Positions 33,225 to 41,309 of a DNA stretch of 46,189 nt are shown in pieces; position 1 is the first letter of the stretch, and each line of letters opens with the position of its first letter. The notes beneath the pieces were generated by a model. It was not told where the DNA came from. It worked only from the letters and a program-made list of their open reading frames with translations, and ran no database searches. Source of the DNA: Desulfurococcales archaeon. Its GTDB lineage: Archaea; Thermoproteota; Thermoprotei_A; Sulfolobales; NBVN01. Made by a program: the position numbers and the translations under genes. The stretch lies in contig JALVVU010000084.1 in assembly GCA_027023255.1 (NCBI GenBank), positions 1-46,189 of the forward strand. The letters run 5' to 3'.

Positions 33225-34451
33225 ATGCAGGGGAGAAACATACGTGTAGAGGCTGTTTCCTGGACGCCAGTTGAGGAGCAAATGGTGGAGCTTGTTGAGA
33301 GGAAAGGCATTGGTCACCCGGACTACATAGCAGATGCGGCTTCTGAGGCATCTAGCGTTATTCTCTCAAAATACTACCTTGAGCACTACGGATACATCCT
33401 CCACCACAACCTCGATAAGGTCCTGCTTGTCGGGGGTCAGGCAAAGCCTGTCTTCGGTGGCGGAGAAATTCTTCACCCAATATACATAATAGTTGCTGGT
33501 AGGGCAACGGAATACGTCATTAGCAGGGATGGTGGAATAGAGAGAATCCCGGTCGGGGCACTCATTATAGGGGCTGTTAAGAACTGGATAAAGAAGAACT
33601 TCCGTTTCCTCGATCCAGAACGTCACGTCATAGTAGACTACATGATAAGGAGCGGAAGTTCAGACCTTGTAGGGGTCTACGAGCTAGGCAAGAAGACCAA
33701 GCCATTAGCTAACGACACAAGCTTCGGCGTAAGCTTCGCACCACTCTCAACGCTGGAGACTTTAGTCCTAAAGACCGAGCGTTTCCTTAACTCCAGGGAA
33801 TTCAAGGAAAAGCTACCTGAGGTTGGAGAGGACATTAAGGTCATGGGACTAAGGACAGGGAAGAAAATAACGCTGACAATTGCAGCAGCCATGATATCCT
33901 TGTTAATACCTGATATGGATCACTACCTCTCGGTGAAGGAGGAAGTCTTAAACAAGGTGAGTGACTTAGCATCTAAGATAGCGCCTGACTATGAAGTCGA
34001 GGTTCAAGTTAATACAGCGGACAAGCCTGACAAGGGGATAGCTTACATAACCGTGACGGGGACGTCGGCAGAGCACGGAGATGATGGAATGACAGGCAGG
34101 GGCAATAGAGCTAACGGACTAATAACTCCCCTAAGACCCATGAGTCTCGAAGCAACGGCAGGAAAGAACCCTGTCAGCCACGTTGGTAAATTATATAACG
34201 TATTAGCCATGAGGATAGCTAATAGAATAGCTAATGAAATTCCGAAAGTTCGTGAGGTTTATGTGGAGATACTATCAAAAATAGGTCACCCAATAGACTT
34301 ACCTCAGGTAGCAGTGGCCAAGATACTTCCAGAGGATCCAACATCATTCCTCTCCATGAAGTCGGACGCAGAATCAATAATTAACGAGGAACTTGAAAAT
34401 ATAACGAAGCTAACGGAACTTATAGTTAATGGACAGGCGATGCTGTTTTAG
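33225..34451 (+). CDS. mat: S-adenosylmethionine synthetase, archaeal type
   Basis: This 408-residue protein matches the archaeal methionine adenosyltransferase: [50 protein letters not shown] near the N-terminus, and [32 protein letters not shown] later. It makes SAM from methionine and ATP, feeding the rRNA/tRNA methylases. The box C/D sRNA begins about 20 nt after its stop codon on the same strand, so the sRNA may be cut from the mat transcript. Confidence 0.96.
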   Translation: MQGRNIRVEAVSWTPVEEQMVELVERKGIGHPDYIADAASEASSVILSKYYLEHYGYILHHNLDKVLLVGGQAKPVFGGGEILHPIYIIVAGRATEYVISRDGGIERIPVGALIIGAVKNWIKKNFRFLDPERHVIVDYMIRSGSSDLVGVYELGKKTKPLANDTSFGVSFAPLSTLETLVLKTERFLNSREFKEKLPEVGEDIKVMGLRTGKKITLTIAAAMISLLIPDMDHYLSVKEEVLNKVSDLASKIAPDYEVEVQVNTADKPDKGIAYITVTGTSAEHGDDGMTGRGNRANGLITPLRPMSLEATAGKNPVSHVGKLYNVLAMRIANRIANEIPKVREVYVEILSKIGHPIDLPQVAVAKILPEDPTSFLSMKSDAESIINEELENITKLTELIVNGQAMLF

Positions 34452-34470
34452 TAATCAAACCGCTCAGCCA

Positions 34471-34536
34471 TCAGTGATGAGTGAAACCGGGTCTGATACC
34501 TTAAAGTTAAAGTGATGAGGGGTCGGTGGCTGAGAT
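34471..34536 (+). ncRNA. Box C/D guide sRNA
   Basis: All four boxes are exact: C GTGATGA (34474-34480), D' CTGA (34493-34496), C' GTGATGA (34512-34518), D CTGA (34530-34533). The C-D' guide is 12 nt (GTGAAACCGGGT) and the C'-D guide is 11 nt (GGGGTCGGTGG), both normal for archaeal sRNAs; the D'-C' spacer of 15 nt is slightly long. ATC before box C pairs with GAT after box D as a short terminal stem. Such RNAs direct fibrillarin to 2'-O-methylate the target base opposite the fifth guide nucleotide from box D or D'. Targets would contain ACCCGGUUUCAC and CCACCGACCCC; I did not identify them. It lies between mat and rio2. Confidence 0.8.
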
Positions 34537-34574
34537 TTTTAGTTCATTATACTCTTCATTAAAGGGTTAAGGAA

Positions 34575-35471
34575 TTGGAGTTAGCTTTACTCTATAAGGG
34601 CTTAGACAGGGATTGTTTCACCGTCCTTAGGGTCCTAGATTCGATGCTAGGCAAGTACGAGTATGTCCCCTTAGAGATAATAGAGAGGAAAAGCAAACTA
34701 CCGCCTAAGGTTCTGGCACGTGTATTGACTAAGCTAAACAAGATAAAAGCAATAATACGGACGCTAACCCCCAAGACGGGCTATCGCCTCACCTACATAG
34801 GTTTAGATTTGCTAGCCCTTCATTCTCTCAGTAATGCTGGGGTAATAGCGTATCTCGGAACAAAGGTCGGTATGGGGAAGGAGAGCGAAATATATATCGC
34901 CAAGAACCCTGAAGGGCAGTTACTCGCCGTGAAGTTCTATAAAATAGGACGCGTCAGCTTCCAGAAAGTGAAGAGAGTGCGATCATACCTAGTGGATGAG
35001 GCTAATTGGATGATCAGATCTAAAGTCACAGCCGAGAGGGAATACAAGGCGTTGAAGGACTTGATTAAATTCACGCCATACGTCCCCAAAACCTATGGAT
35101 GGAATAGACATGCAGTAGTGTTAAGCTACATAAGTGGGATTGAGCTTTATCGCTACAAAGTAGCGATTGACCCTAAGGGGTTGCTTGAAAAGATACTGAG
35201 TACTTTGAGGGAAGCCTACCTCCATGTGGGCATAGTCCACGGTGACTTAAGCGAGTACAACATAGTCGTCTCCATAGAAGGCGATGATGAGGTACCCTAC
35301 ATAATCGACTGGCCACAATACGTGTACAGGGACGACCCAAATCACGTGGCTCTTCTCCGTAGGGACGTGGAATATGTGCTCAAGTTCTTTAAGCGCCGTT
35401 ACCGAGTCAACATTGATGTCGAGAGAGCCATCAAGTACGTCAGGGGGGAAGCAGAGAAGCCGTGGGCATGA
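34575..35471 (+). CDS. rio2: RIO2-type serine/threonine kinase
   Basis: This 298-residue protein has the RIO2-specific N-terminal winged helix (LALLYKGLDRDCFTVLRVLDSMLGKYEYVPLEII), a flexible-loop region with GTKVGMGKESEIYIAKNPEGQLLAVKFYKIGR, catalytic HGDLSEYNIVV (Asp224) and metal-binding IIDWPQ (Asp245). RIO2 acts in late small-subunit maturation. The start is TTG 34575. Its last 56 nt overlap the start of the DUF460 gene in another frame. Confidence 0.95.
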   Translation: MELALLYKGLDRDCFTVLRVLDSMLGKYEYVPLEIIERKSKLPPKVLARVLTKLNKIKAIIRTLTPKTGYRLTYIGLDLLALHSLSNAGVIAYLGTKVGMGKESEIYIAKNPEGQLLAVKFYKIGRVSFQKVKRVRSYLVDEANWMIRSKVTAEREYKALKDLIKFTPYVPKTYGWNRHAVVLSYISGIELYRYKVAIDPKGLLEKILSTLREAYLHVGIVHGDLSEYNIVVSIEGDDEVPYIIDWPQYVYRDDPNHVALLRRDVEYVLKFFKRRYRVNIDVERAIKYVRGEAEKPWA

Positions 35472-37518
35472 GCGGACATATGTAGGTGTAGACATAGTCA
35501 AGAGCGGTGGTAAAGCCCTTAATAAGTACGTATATGCCATAGCGCTAGTTAAGAACGGCCGGGTGCTCAAGGTAGATAGAGGTAACCTTGGACGGTTAGT
35601 GAGGTACCTGTGGGATTACAGACCTGCATCGCTCGCAACGGACAACATCCTTGAATTGGGGGGCTCTAAAAGGAACTTAGTTCGAATACTGAAGCTCGTG
35701 CCTCCAGATACGGAGTTCATTCAGGTAACGTTAGAAGGGCAGACGCTCGTGAATTTAAGACGTGTAGCCAACATAGCGGGCATGGAACTCGATAAAGGCA
35801 AACTGAACCCCGCCAAGACAGCGGTCCTCGTCGCAACCTTAGCATGGAGTGGGTACGGAGAGAGACTAGACGTTTATGAAAGAAAGGTCAGGATAAACGT
35901 ATTCAAGGGCAGATCCGGCCATGCCGGAGGCTCGCGTGCGGGTAAATTCCAGAGAAATCTGCGAGGAGCTGTAGCACGGATGGTTAAGAAGCTTAGAGAA
36001 GAATTAGAGCGCCGTGGATTCGATTACGACGTAACAATTCGTCGTAGCAAGGGAGGGGTTGAACAGGCTGTATTTACCGTATATGCGTCGAGAGAGGAGC
36101 TCTTCGGCGTTGTGAAGAGGGTTAAAGGTCACGATGTTGAAGTGAGGATAAAGCCCGTCATAAGTAGGAAGTTCCTCAAGCTAATAGCGCCGCAGGAGAC
36201 CCCTAAGAAATACTTAATAGTTGGCTACGATCCTGGAATGCAGGTCGGCCTAGCTGTAATAGATTTAGACATGAAGCCACACCTAATAGCATCCGGGCGC
36301 GAGCTTGATCGAGGAGAGATACTCTCGAAACTCACGAGTATAGGTATACCCGTTATAGTAGCTACTGATAAGAACCCGCCACCCGAAATGGTCAGAAAAC
36401 TTGCGGCGATGCTGAACGCCCAGTTATTCGTGCCTCCCCGGTCACTTTCCACAAGTGAGAAGGAAATGCTGGTGACAGAATATAGTCGCTTGTATGGAGT
36501 TGGGGTTAAGAACACGCATGAACGTGACGCGCTCTCTGCGGCGTTGAAGGCGTACAGGTTTTACCAGGATAAGCTGGAGAAGTTAGTGAAGAAAATTAGG
36601 AGTATGGGGCTCTCCGTAAAGAATTTGCAGAAGTATAAGGTACGAATACTAATGAATGAGCCCCTAAGCGCGATAATCGAGGATATAATTAACGACTACG
36701 TTAAGCCAGCTGAACCCTCAGTAACTTCATTAAGGAGGCAGGTCTCGCTAACGTTACCATATCAGGCTCACGAGATCTCTAAATATAGTGAGAAGATTAA
36801 GGAGCTTGAACGGCGTGTGGATGAACTACTTCGAGAGCGTGAAATTTTGAAGAGTAAGGTCAAGGATTCTGAAGCCCGTATTAGGGAGCTGGAACATAGT
36901 GTGCGAACGTTAACGGAATCTGTGAACGAGAAAATTGCTAGGGATAGGAAGGTTAGCGAGCTCCTGACAAGGCTTAAGAACGCCTCGCAGAGAATTGAGG
37001 AGCTAGAGCATGAAGTGCTTAGCTTGAAGGAAAGATTAGCCTCCGTGGGTAAGGTTCTTGAACGCGTATTCGCGGGTGAGTTAACGCTTCTGCCGCGCTA
37101 TGGAGTCAAGTACGTGGTGAGTGATGATAAGTTAAACGCGGTGTTTGTCGACGACTTACGTCAAATGCTTTCGGCTGGTACTGTAGGTAGCCTAACCTCG
37201 AGGAAGGTTGTATTGCCGCCGGGCCGCGAGAAAGATTCTGAACTCCTTGTAAAGGAGTACCTAATACCAGCAACGACTGCCCGGGAAGTGTGGGACGTGA
37301 GTCCGAGCTTAGTTGCCGTAGATTCAGAGACGCTCAGCAGATTGCGTGCGGCTGAGGAGGAGGTCGCAAGAGTTAAGGAAGAGATGATGAGGCAAAGGGA
37401 GCTAACCTACGCAGATTTAGAAGCTATTTTAAAAGAATATCGGGAGTCCCGCTTATCAGCCTCACTGAATACGTCCAAGGTGAAGTACTTTGAAGGTTAT
37501 GTAAGAGAGCACGATTGA
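35416..37518 (+). CDS. DUF460 protein with two RNase H-like halves and a coiled coil
   Basis: From ATG 35416 the product is 700 residues; this is the latest in-frame start before the conserved TYVGVDI, and 35374 is an alternative. The N-terminal half starts TYVGVDIVKSG (Asp26) with ATDN further on. A second, similar unit begins IVGYDPGMQVGLAVIDL (~Asp272) with ATDKNPPPE and HERDALSAALKAYRFY, the spacing of acidic residues seen in YqgF/RuvC-like RNase H folds. Residues ~470-560 form a long coiled coil (KIKELERRVDELLREREILKSKV), followed by a C-terminal beta-rich region and another helix. The function is unknown; adjacency to RIO2 suggests a link to rRNA maturation, but recombination is equally possible. 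Confidence 0.82.
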   Translation: MSREPSSTSGGKQRSRGHERTYVGVDIVKSGGKALNKYVYAIALVKNGRVLKVDRGNLGRLVRYLWDYRPASLATDNILELGGSKRNLVRILKLVPPDTEFIQVTLEGQTLVNLRRVANIAGMELDKGKLNPAKTAVLVATLAWSGYGERLDVYERKVRINVFKGRSGHAGGSRAGKFQRNLRGAVARMVKKLREELERRGFDYDVTIRRSKGGVEQAVFTVYASREELFGVVKRVKGHDVEVRIKPVISRKFLKLIAPQETPKKYLIVGYDPGMQVGLAVIDLDMKPHLIASGRELDRGEILSKLTSIGIPVIVATDKNPPPEMVRKLAAMLNAQLFVPPRSLSTSEKEMLVTEYSRLYGVGVKNTHERDALSAALKAYRFYQDKLEKLVKKIRSMGLSVKNLQKYKVRILMNEPLSAIIEDIINDYVKPAEPSVTSLRRQVSLTLPYQAHEISKYSEKIKELERRVDELLREREILKSKVKDSEARIRELEHSVRTLTESVNEKIARDRKVSELLTRLKNASQRIEELEHEVLSLKERLASVGKVLERVFAGELTLLPRYGVKYVVSDDKLNAVFVDDLRQMLSAGTVGSLTSRKVVLPPGREKDSELLVKEYLIPATTAREVWDVSPSLVAVDSETLSRLRAAEEEVARVKEEMMRQRELTYADLEAILKEYRESRLSASLNTSKVKYFEGYVREHD

Positions 37519-38394
37519 GAGAATCAGTGGCAATATCCAACTAAGCGTTATGTACGTTGCTACCCTACGTCTATTTATCAACCTGAGCTTCATAGCTAGT
37601 GCTGTCCCTAACATACCGGAAAATATGGAGATGGACATTGGGAGCGGTATGGAGAACTGAGTACCTATCTCAGTCAGTATTAAAGTTGAGACATAGGGAG
37701 CTACTGAGCTAGTGTACCTTAATCCATAGAATCCAGAACCTAACTTAGTGACCCCGTGTCGACCCTGAATCACCAGCACGCCTACAATTATACCGGATAT
37801 CGTGAGTGCCACGGTGAGTAAGCTACCTGTACTCTGACCGGCAAACGCCACTACAAAGCCTATGGTATTCGCACCCAAGGTGTAGGCAGTGGCGAACACC
37901 ATCATTATGCTTGCAAGCTTAAGTGCGAGCAAACTACTGATTATCCCGGTTTTTCGGGAAGCTATGAGCTTAACAAAGAGAAAGGCTACGATAATGGACG
38001 ATAGGAAAGTCACGCACCAGAAACCCAGTATCTTAAGGATCTCACCCATTGCTTTGAAACTATACGTGAGTAAGTAACCTATGTAAATACCAACAAAGAC
38101 CTGCGTTATGGATGTGACGAAGCCGCTGACCGTGAGCATCACTAGTATGATTATCGCCAGAGTGAACGATGCTTCTATAGCGTTCCTTGGAAGGCTTACA
38201 CCCCCCAGGAACTTCCAACCTTCAAGCAGATACCCCAAGCTAAGCCCGGCTATCGCTAAAGCGGAAATCGTGGCTCGCCTTAATATCCTAGAACCCGCGG
38301 CTGGCCCGGCAATGACGCCCATGTTATTTCCAACAGCTATCGCCACTGCGGTTAGTAGCAGTGCTTGAAGCACCACCTGCATGGTACTCACCAA
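37462..38394 (-). CDS. PiT-like inorganic phosphate transporter with altered signature
   Basis: This 310-residue membrane protein has about nine or ten hydrophobic segments. The N-terminal AVAIAVGNNMGVIAGPAAGSRILRR and the internal AYTLGANTIGFVVAFAG occupy the places of the two PiT signatures (normally GxNDxAN). Both aspartates are missing (GNNM and GANT), although the ring of glycines and the GSR motif remain. The upstream gene is a DUF47/PhoU-like protein, the usual PiT partner, which supports the family call. It may be a phosphate or other anion carrier with different ion coupling. Its 3' end overlaps the DUF460 gene by 57 nt (convergent). Confidence 0.72.
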   Translation of the reverse strand: MVSTMQVVLQALLLTAVAIAVGNNMGVIAGPAAGSRILRRATISALAIAGLSLGYLLEGWKFLGGVSLPRNAIEASFTLAIIILVMLTVSGFVTSITQVFVGIYIGYLLTYSFKAMGEILKILGFWCVTFLSSIIVAFLFVKLIASRKTGIISSLLALKLASIMMVFATAYTLGANTIGFVVAFAGQSTGSLLTVALTISGIIVGVLVIQGRHGVTKLGSGFYGLRYTSSVAPYVSTLILTEIGTQFSIPLPMSISIFSGMLGTALAMKLRLINRRRVATYITLSWILPLILSIVLSYITFKVLHLGRIQ

Positions 38395-38425
38395 CTATTG
38401 TACTGTCATATTGCATCGGACTTCA

Positions 38426-39100
38426 CTAGTATCGCATCGAGCTAATAACCCTAATCAACAGGTGTGAGGCGTCCTCGCAAGCATCCACTATAGTATCCAA
38501 GCTCTTAACCATCTCAAGCAAGTGATTAAAGGTTATGGCGCTTATCTCAGGGCCTAAGCTATACAGCTTATCAAGGATAGCATTCTTCATCTCATCGACT
38601 CTGTCCTCGTAAACGTCAATTACATCATCTAACTCCTGGAGCTTATTGAAGTCCTCGAGAGCGATTTCTAGCTCTTCCTTAAGCGTTTCTAAAGCCTTAG
38701 CTGCAATGACTGTTACTTTAAGTATTTCCTTGTACATACTCCTCGCGTGTTCTGTCCTCGATATTCCGGTTCTAAAGGCCCTACTGTACTCCATCGCTAT
38801 AAAGTATGTTAGGTCAAGTATGTCATCTATCCTATCTATTAAGAATTCTATGTCACCCAAGAGTGCTACAGGCACCGCGCCGTGGGTCACCATTTCCGTT
38901 AACTCAGCCGCTATCTTGTCGCCATGCTTCTCGTAAGTTATTACTTCGACTATCAAGGATTCCATCTCATGGTCTTTTATGTCGCCCTTAAGTAGTCTCT
39001 CCACAATTAGCATGGACTTTAAGGAGAGGTCTACGTGCTTCGCTAGCTTACTGAACAGTTCCTCCTCGCCAGACATTAGTAGCTTCTTAAATAGCTTCAT
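38426..39100 (-). CDS. DUF47 / PhoU-like Pit accessory protein
   Basis: From ATG 39100 (MKLFKKLLMSGEEELFSKLAKHVDLSL) the 224-residue product is all-helical with the DUF47 pattern: VEVITYEKHGDKIAAELTEMV, LGDIEFLIDRIDDILDLTYFIAMEYSRA, and a second half repeating acidic E/D-rich helices (DDVIDVYEDRVDEMKNAI). Acidic clusters of this kind bind metal in PhoU proteins. DUF47 proteins are encoded with PiT transporters and regulate or assemble them; here the permease follows after 31 nt. A longer start at 39139 adds non-homologous residues. Confidence 0.88.
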   Translation of the reverse strand: MKLFKKLLMSGEEELFSKLAKHVDLSLKSMLIVERLLKGDIKDHEMESLIVEVITYEKHGDKIAAELTEMVTHGAVPVALLGDIEFLIDRIDDILDLTYFIAMEYSRAFRTGISRTEHARSMYKEILKVTVIAAKALETLKEELEIALEDFNKLQELDDVIDVYEDRVDEMKNAILDKLYSLGPEISAITFNHLLEMVKSLDTIVDACEDASHLLIRVISSMRY

Positions 39101-39164
39101 TCTTACTGCACCACGCGGTAAAGTATATTGCCTCCTCAATTTATAAAGACGCTAGGGGCTATGC

Positions 39165-39503
39165 ATGGGGAAACGCCGTAGAAAATTAATGTTCAAAAAA
39201 GAGTATGGGGAAGGCATAGTTAAGGGGTCGAAGACATCGACGATAAGACTCACCAGCACCCTCAAGAAGGGGGATGAAGTTGAGATAGTTGCTGGCAGGG
39301 TTCGACTAGGGGTTGCAAGGATCGAGGATGTCGAAGTAAAAAAGGTTCGCGAGTTAACTGATGAAGATGCTAGGACTGATGGCTTCAAGAATAGGGAGGA
39401 ACTCGTAAGGGCCCTTAAGAGAATCTATGGGAGCAGGATTACAGATAGGACGGAAGTTAAGCTCATAAGGTTCCGCATGATTAAAGATAATGAAGAACAG
39501 TAA
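39165..39503 (+). CDS. ASCH-domain (PUA-like) protein
   Basis: This 112-residue protein has MFKKEYGEGIVKGSKTSTIRL, KKGDEVEIVAGRVRLGVARIEDVEVKKVREL and DEDARTDGFKNREELVRALKRIYG, the order of conserved segments in archaeal ASCH domains (PUA-related fold, proposed RNA binding). The start is ATG 39165. It stands between the DUF47 gene (divergent) and the tandem Hfq-like gene (convergent). Confidence 0.85.
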   Translation: MGKRRRKLMFKKEYGEGIVKGSKTSTIRLTSTLKKGDEVEIVAGRVRLGVARIEDVEVKKVRELTDEDARTDGFKNREELVRALKRIYGSRITDRTEVKLIRFRMIKDNEEQ

Positions 39504-39523
39504 TTGACTTAATTTACCTTAGT

Positions 39524-39925
39524 TCACATTGTGAACTTTATGTACGCTATGCTGGACTTAGGGACTATGTACCCCTTATCCTCTATCCTGAATCCCAGCT
39601 CATACTTTGTAACCTTCATTAACTTCCCCTGAAAGCTCAGTCCATTTACTAAGTACACCTCCACATCACTCCCAACCATGTCAGAGTCTATTACCGTGTC
39701 CCTCAATTGCTCATTACTATACCCATGTAGCTCTGTGGCCTCAGCAACGGCGTATAGTATTGCATGCCTGAAGATCACCACTGGTGAGCCCTCTGACCGA
39801 ACACCTATTTCGTACCTAGCCACCTCATCTATTAATCCCTTGATTGGTTCATCCTTCCCCATAACATAGATAGTCACTTCACGACCGACAAACCTTGCAT
39901 CTATTAAGTTCTCTCTGAGAGGCAT
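39524..39925 (-). CDS. Tandem Hfq/Sm-like repeat protein
   Basis: This 133-residue protein is built of two similar ~55-residue units. Unit 1 (residues ~6-62) reads LIDARFVGREVTIYVMG...GLIDEVARYEIGVRSEG, VVIFRHAILYAV. Unit 2 (~77-132) reads VIDSDMVGSDVEVYLVNG, FQGKLMKVTKYELGFRIED, YIVPKSSIAYIKF. Each has the Sm1 pattern (bulky-G-x-V-x-x-Y...G), and unit 1's FRHAILYAV resembles the Hfq Sm2 motif (Y/F-K-H-A) rather than the IRG of SmAPs. A fused pair could build a six-unit Hfq-like ring from three chains. The repeat is seen directly; the Hfq-like fold and RNA binding are inferred. Confidence 0.7.
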   Translation of the reverse strand: MPLRENLIDARFVGREVTIYVMGKDEPIKGLIDEVARYEIGVRSEGSPVVIFRHAILYAVAEATELHGYSNEQLRDTVIDSDMVGSDVEVYLVNGLSFQGKLMKVTKYELGFRIEDKGYIVPKSSIAYIKFTM

Positions 39926-40040
39926 TTCCTAACGCACCACTAGCTATTCTTAAGTCAACTATAATAAGCTGTGTTGTTTTGCATAAGTATGGGCTACGCC
40001 GGAAAAGTCAATGATGAATAGTAGCGGTATGATTAGGTAA

Positions 40041-40865
40041 CTAATGATTAGGCTGAGCTACTCTGAGACCCCACATACTTTCTCTGTTGGTTATCATCAG
40101 CGTGAGTGAAGCCATAGTCTCGACGAACTTAAACATGAGCTCAGGGTGATGTTCGGAGAAGTCTGCCGAAATATTCTTTAGTACGGGGGTGATGCACTTG
40201 TCTTCGACTATATGGATACTGGATGATGCATCATTTAAGTCATCAAGTATCCCTCTAAAGAACGCGTACGCGTATACGTCCTGACGTAATATATTACCCA
40301 TGGGGTGTACTATAACACTCTGTCCAACAACTCTGGGTAACGGACTGACCTCCTTTGCCAACGCCACATTCGCAAGAAGAGATTGGAGCTGGATCTCGAA
40401 AAAATCACTTAGGGTTAGAGGTGTTAGGATAGCATCGATTCTGAAGCCCATGCTCTGTAGCCCTGGTGTGAGGGAGTTTATGATTTCCGATAAGCTGAAG
40501 GACTTCATTTCCTCTTCCGCCTTAACGGCAAGGTAAACTAAGGGTACCCTCCGGGCAAGCCTCGCATGCATAACCTGCGATACCGCATGATCCAGAACAA
40601 GAACTAGTACGTGACCTCCATGCCTCTCCTCAATTAAGCTAACTATCTCCGCTAACACTAGACTCTCCACTATTCTTTCCTTCAAAGCAAGAACAGCGAC
40701 TAACGCTCCGTACCTTAACCTTACAGACTTAGAGATCCCCCTCCTAATTCTTTTGACTAAGGACCTACTTAGACAGTAAACGCATAACTTCTCTCCTGAG
40801 TCCCGTCTACGATATACAGCGGATCTCCGCTTACATACATCACATAGCCTATTGTCAACATTCAA
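40041..40865 (-). CDS. TtuA/Ncs6-like protein with degenerate PP-loop
   Basis: This 274-residue protein has the N-terminal zinc motif C8-x2-C11 and C28-x2-C31 (LCDVCKRRSAVYRRRDSGEKLCVYC) followed by SRSLVKRIRRGISKSVRLRYGALVAVLAL, as in tRNA 2-thiolation ATPases. In active enzymes the strand after this helix leads into the ATP-pyrophosphatase SGGKDS; here the corresponding place reads VAVLALKERIVESLVLAE, with no P-loop. The C-terminal cysteines of that family are also missing. It is probably a non-catalytic paralogue, perhaps RNA-binding or structural. It starts 7 nt after the neighbouring unknown gene, so the two form a unit. The relationship is inferred from the N-terminus. Confidence 0.6.
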   Translation of the reverse strand: MNVDNRLCDVCKRRSAVYRRRDSGEKLCVYCLSRSLVKRIRRGISKSVRLRYGALVAVLALKERIVESLVLAEIVSLIEERHGGHVLVLVLDHAVSQVMHARLARRVPLVYLAVKAEEEMKSFSLSEIINSLTPGLQSMGFRIDAILTPLTLSDFFEIQLQSLLANVALAKEVSPLPRVVGQSVIVHPMGNILRQDVYAYAFFRGILDDLNDASSSIHIVEDKCITPVLKNISADFSEHHPELMFKFVETMASLTLMITNRESMWGLRVAQPNH

Positions 40866-40872
40866 GAGGACC

Positions 40873-41202
40873 CTATACCTCCAAGATATCTAACTGATCC
40901 TCTTTCAGCACCATACGTAACTTGTTCTTGAACTCCTCAAATGACGCGTCAGTAAGACCTTGAGCTATTATACTCATTAACTCCATGACGTAGGGATTCA
41001 GGTAATCTGGTCCCTCAATAATTTCCTCTCTTAACGTGTCAAAATACTCCTGCAGATCTTCGGCGCTCACGAGCTTGTGTTTCCATAGATAAGCAGCGTA
41101 ACCACAAAGCAATGCAATGAAGAGGTTAGCACTATCTATATCCCCTTTCTCAAGTACCTCCTGCTCATATGATTCCAATACTGACTCAACACTTGGAAGC
41201 AT
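40873..41202 (-). CDS. Hypothetical helical protein
   Basis: This 109-residue acidic, all-helical protein (SVESVLESYEQEVLEKGDIDSANLFIALLCGYAAYLWKH, EDLQEYFDTLREEIIEGPDYLNPYVMELMSIIAQGL) has no recognised family. It is followed after 7 nt by the degenerate PP-loop gene on the same strand, suggesting partners. It is divergent from the thermosome gene. Confidence 0.6.
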   Translation of the reverse strand: MLPSVESVLESYEQEVLEKGDIDSANLFIALLCGYAAYLWKHKLVSAEDLQEYFDTLREEIIEGPDYLNPYVMELMSIIAQGLTDASFEEFKNKLRMVLKEDQLDILEV

Positions 41203-41265
41203 GAAATATTCCCGCCACCCCCTACATGGGAGGGGTAATTAAAGCTTTCGGTTACCCTACTCCTA

Positions 41266-41276
41266 AAGTTTATATA
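41266..41276 (+). promoter_or_regulatory. Thermosome promoter (BRE/TATA)
   Basis: AGTTTATATAG, preceded by a purine-rich AAA that can serve as BRE, lies ~35-44 nt before the thermosome ATG at 41310. An imperfect dyad (ACCCC...GGGGT, ~41217-41237) further upstream lies between the divergent genes. Confidence 0.55.
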
Positions 41277-41309
41277 GAAGTGGTTCTCCTAGAACTAATG
41301 GGTGAGTTC

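Noticed and set aside
35374-35415. Upstream ATG for the DUF460 gene
   Set aside because: It would lengthen the overlap with rio2 to 98 nt and add 14 residues with no sign of conservation; ATG 35416 is preferred.
40012-40057. ATGATGA ... CTGA as a third box C/D sRNA
   Set aside because: No D' or C' boxes at acceptable spacing, and the second half lies inside the 3' end of the PP-loop-like gene.
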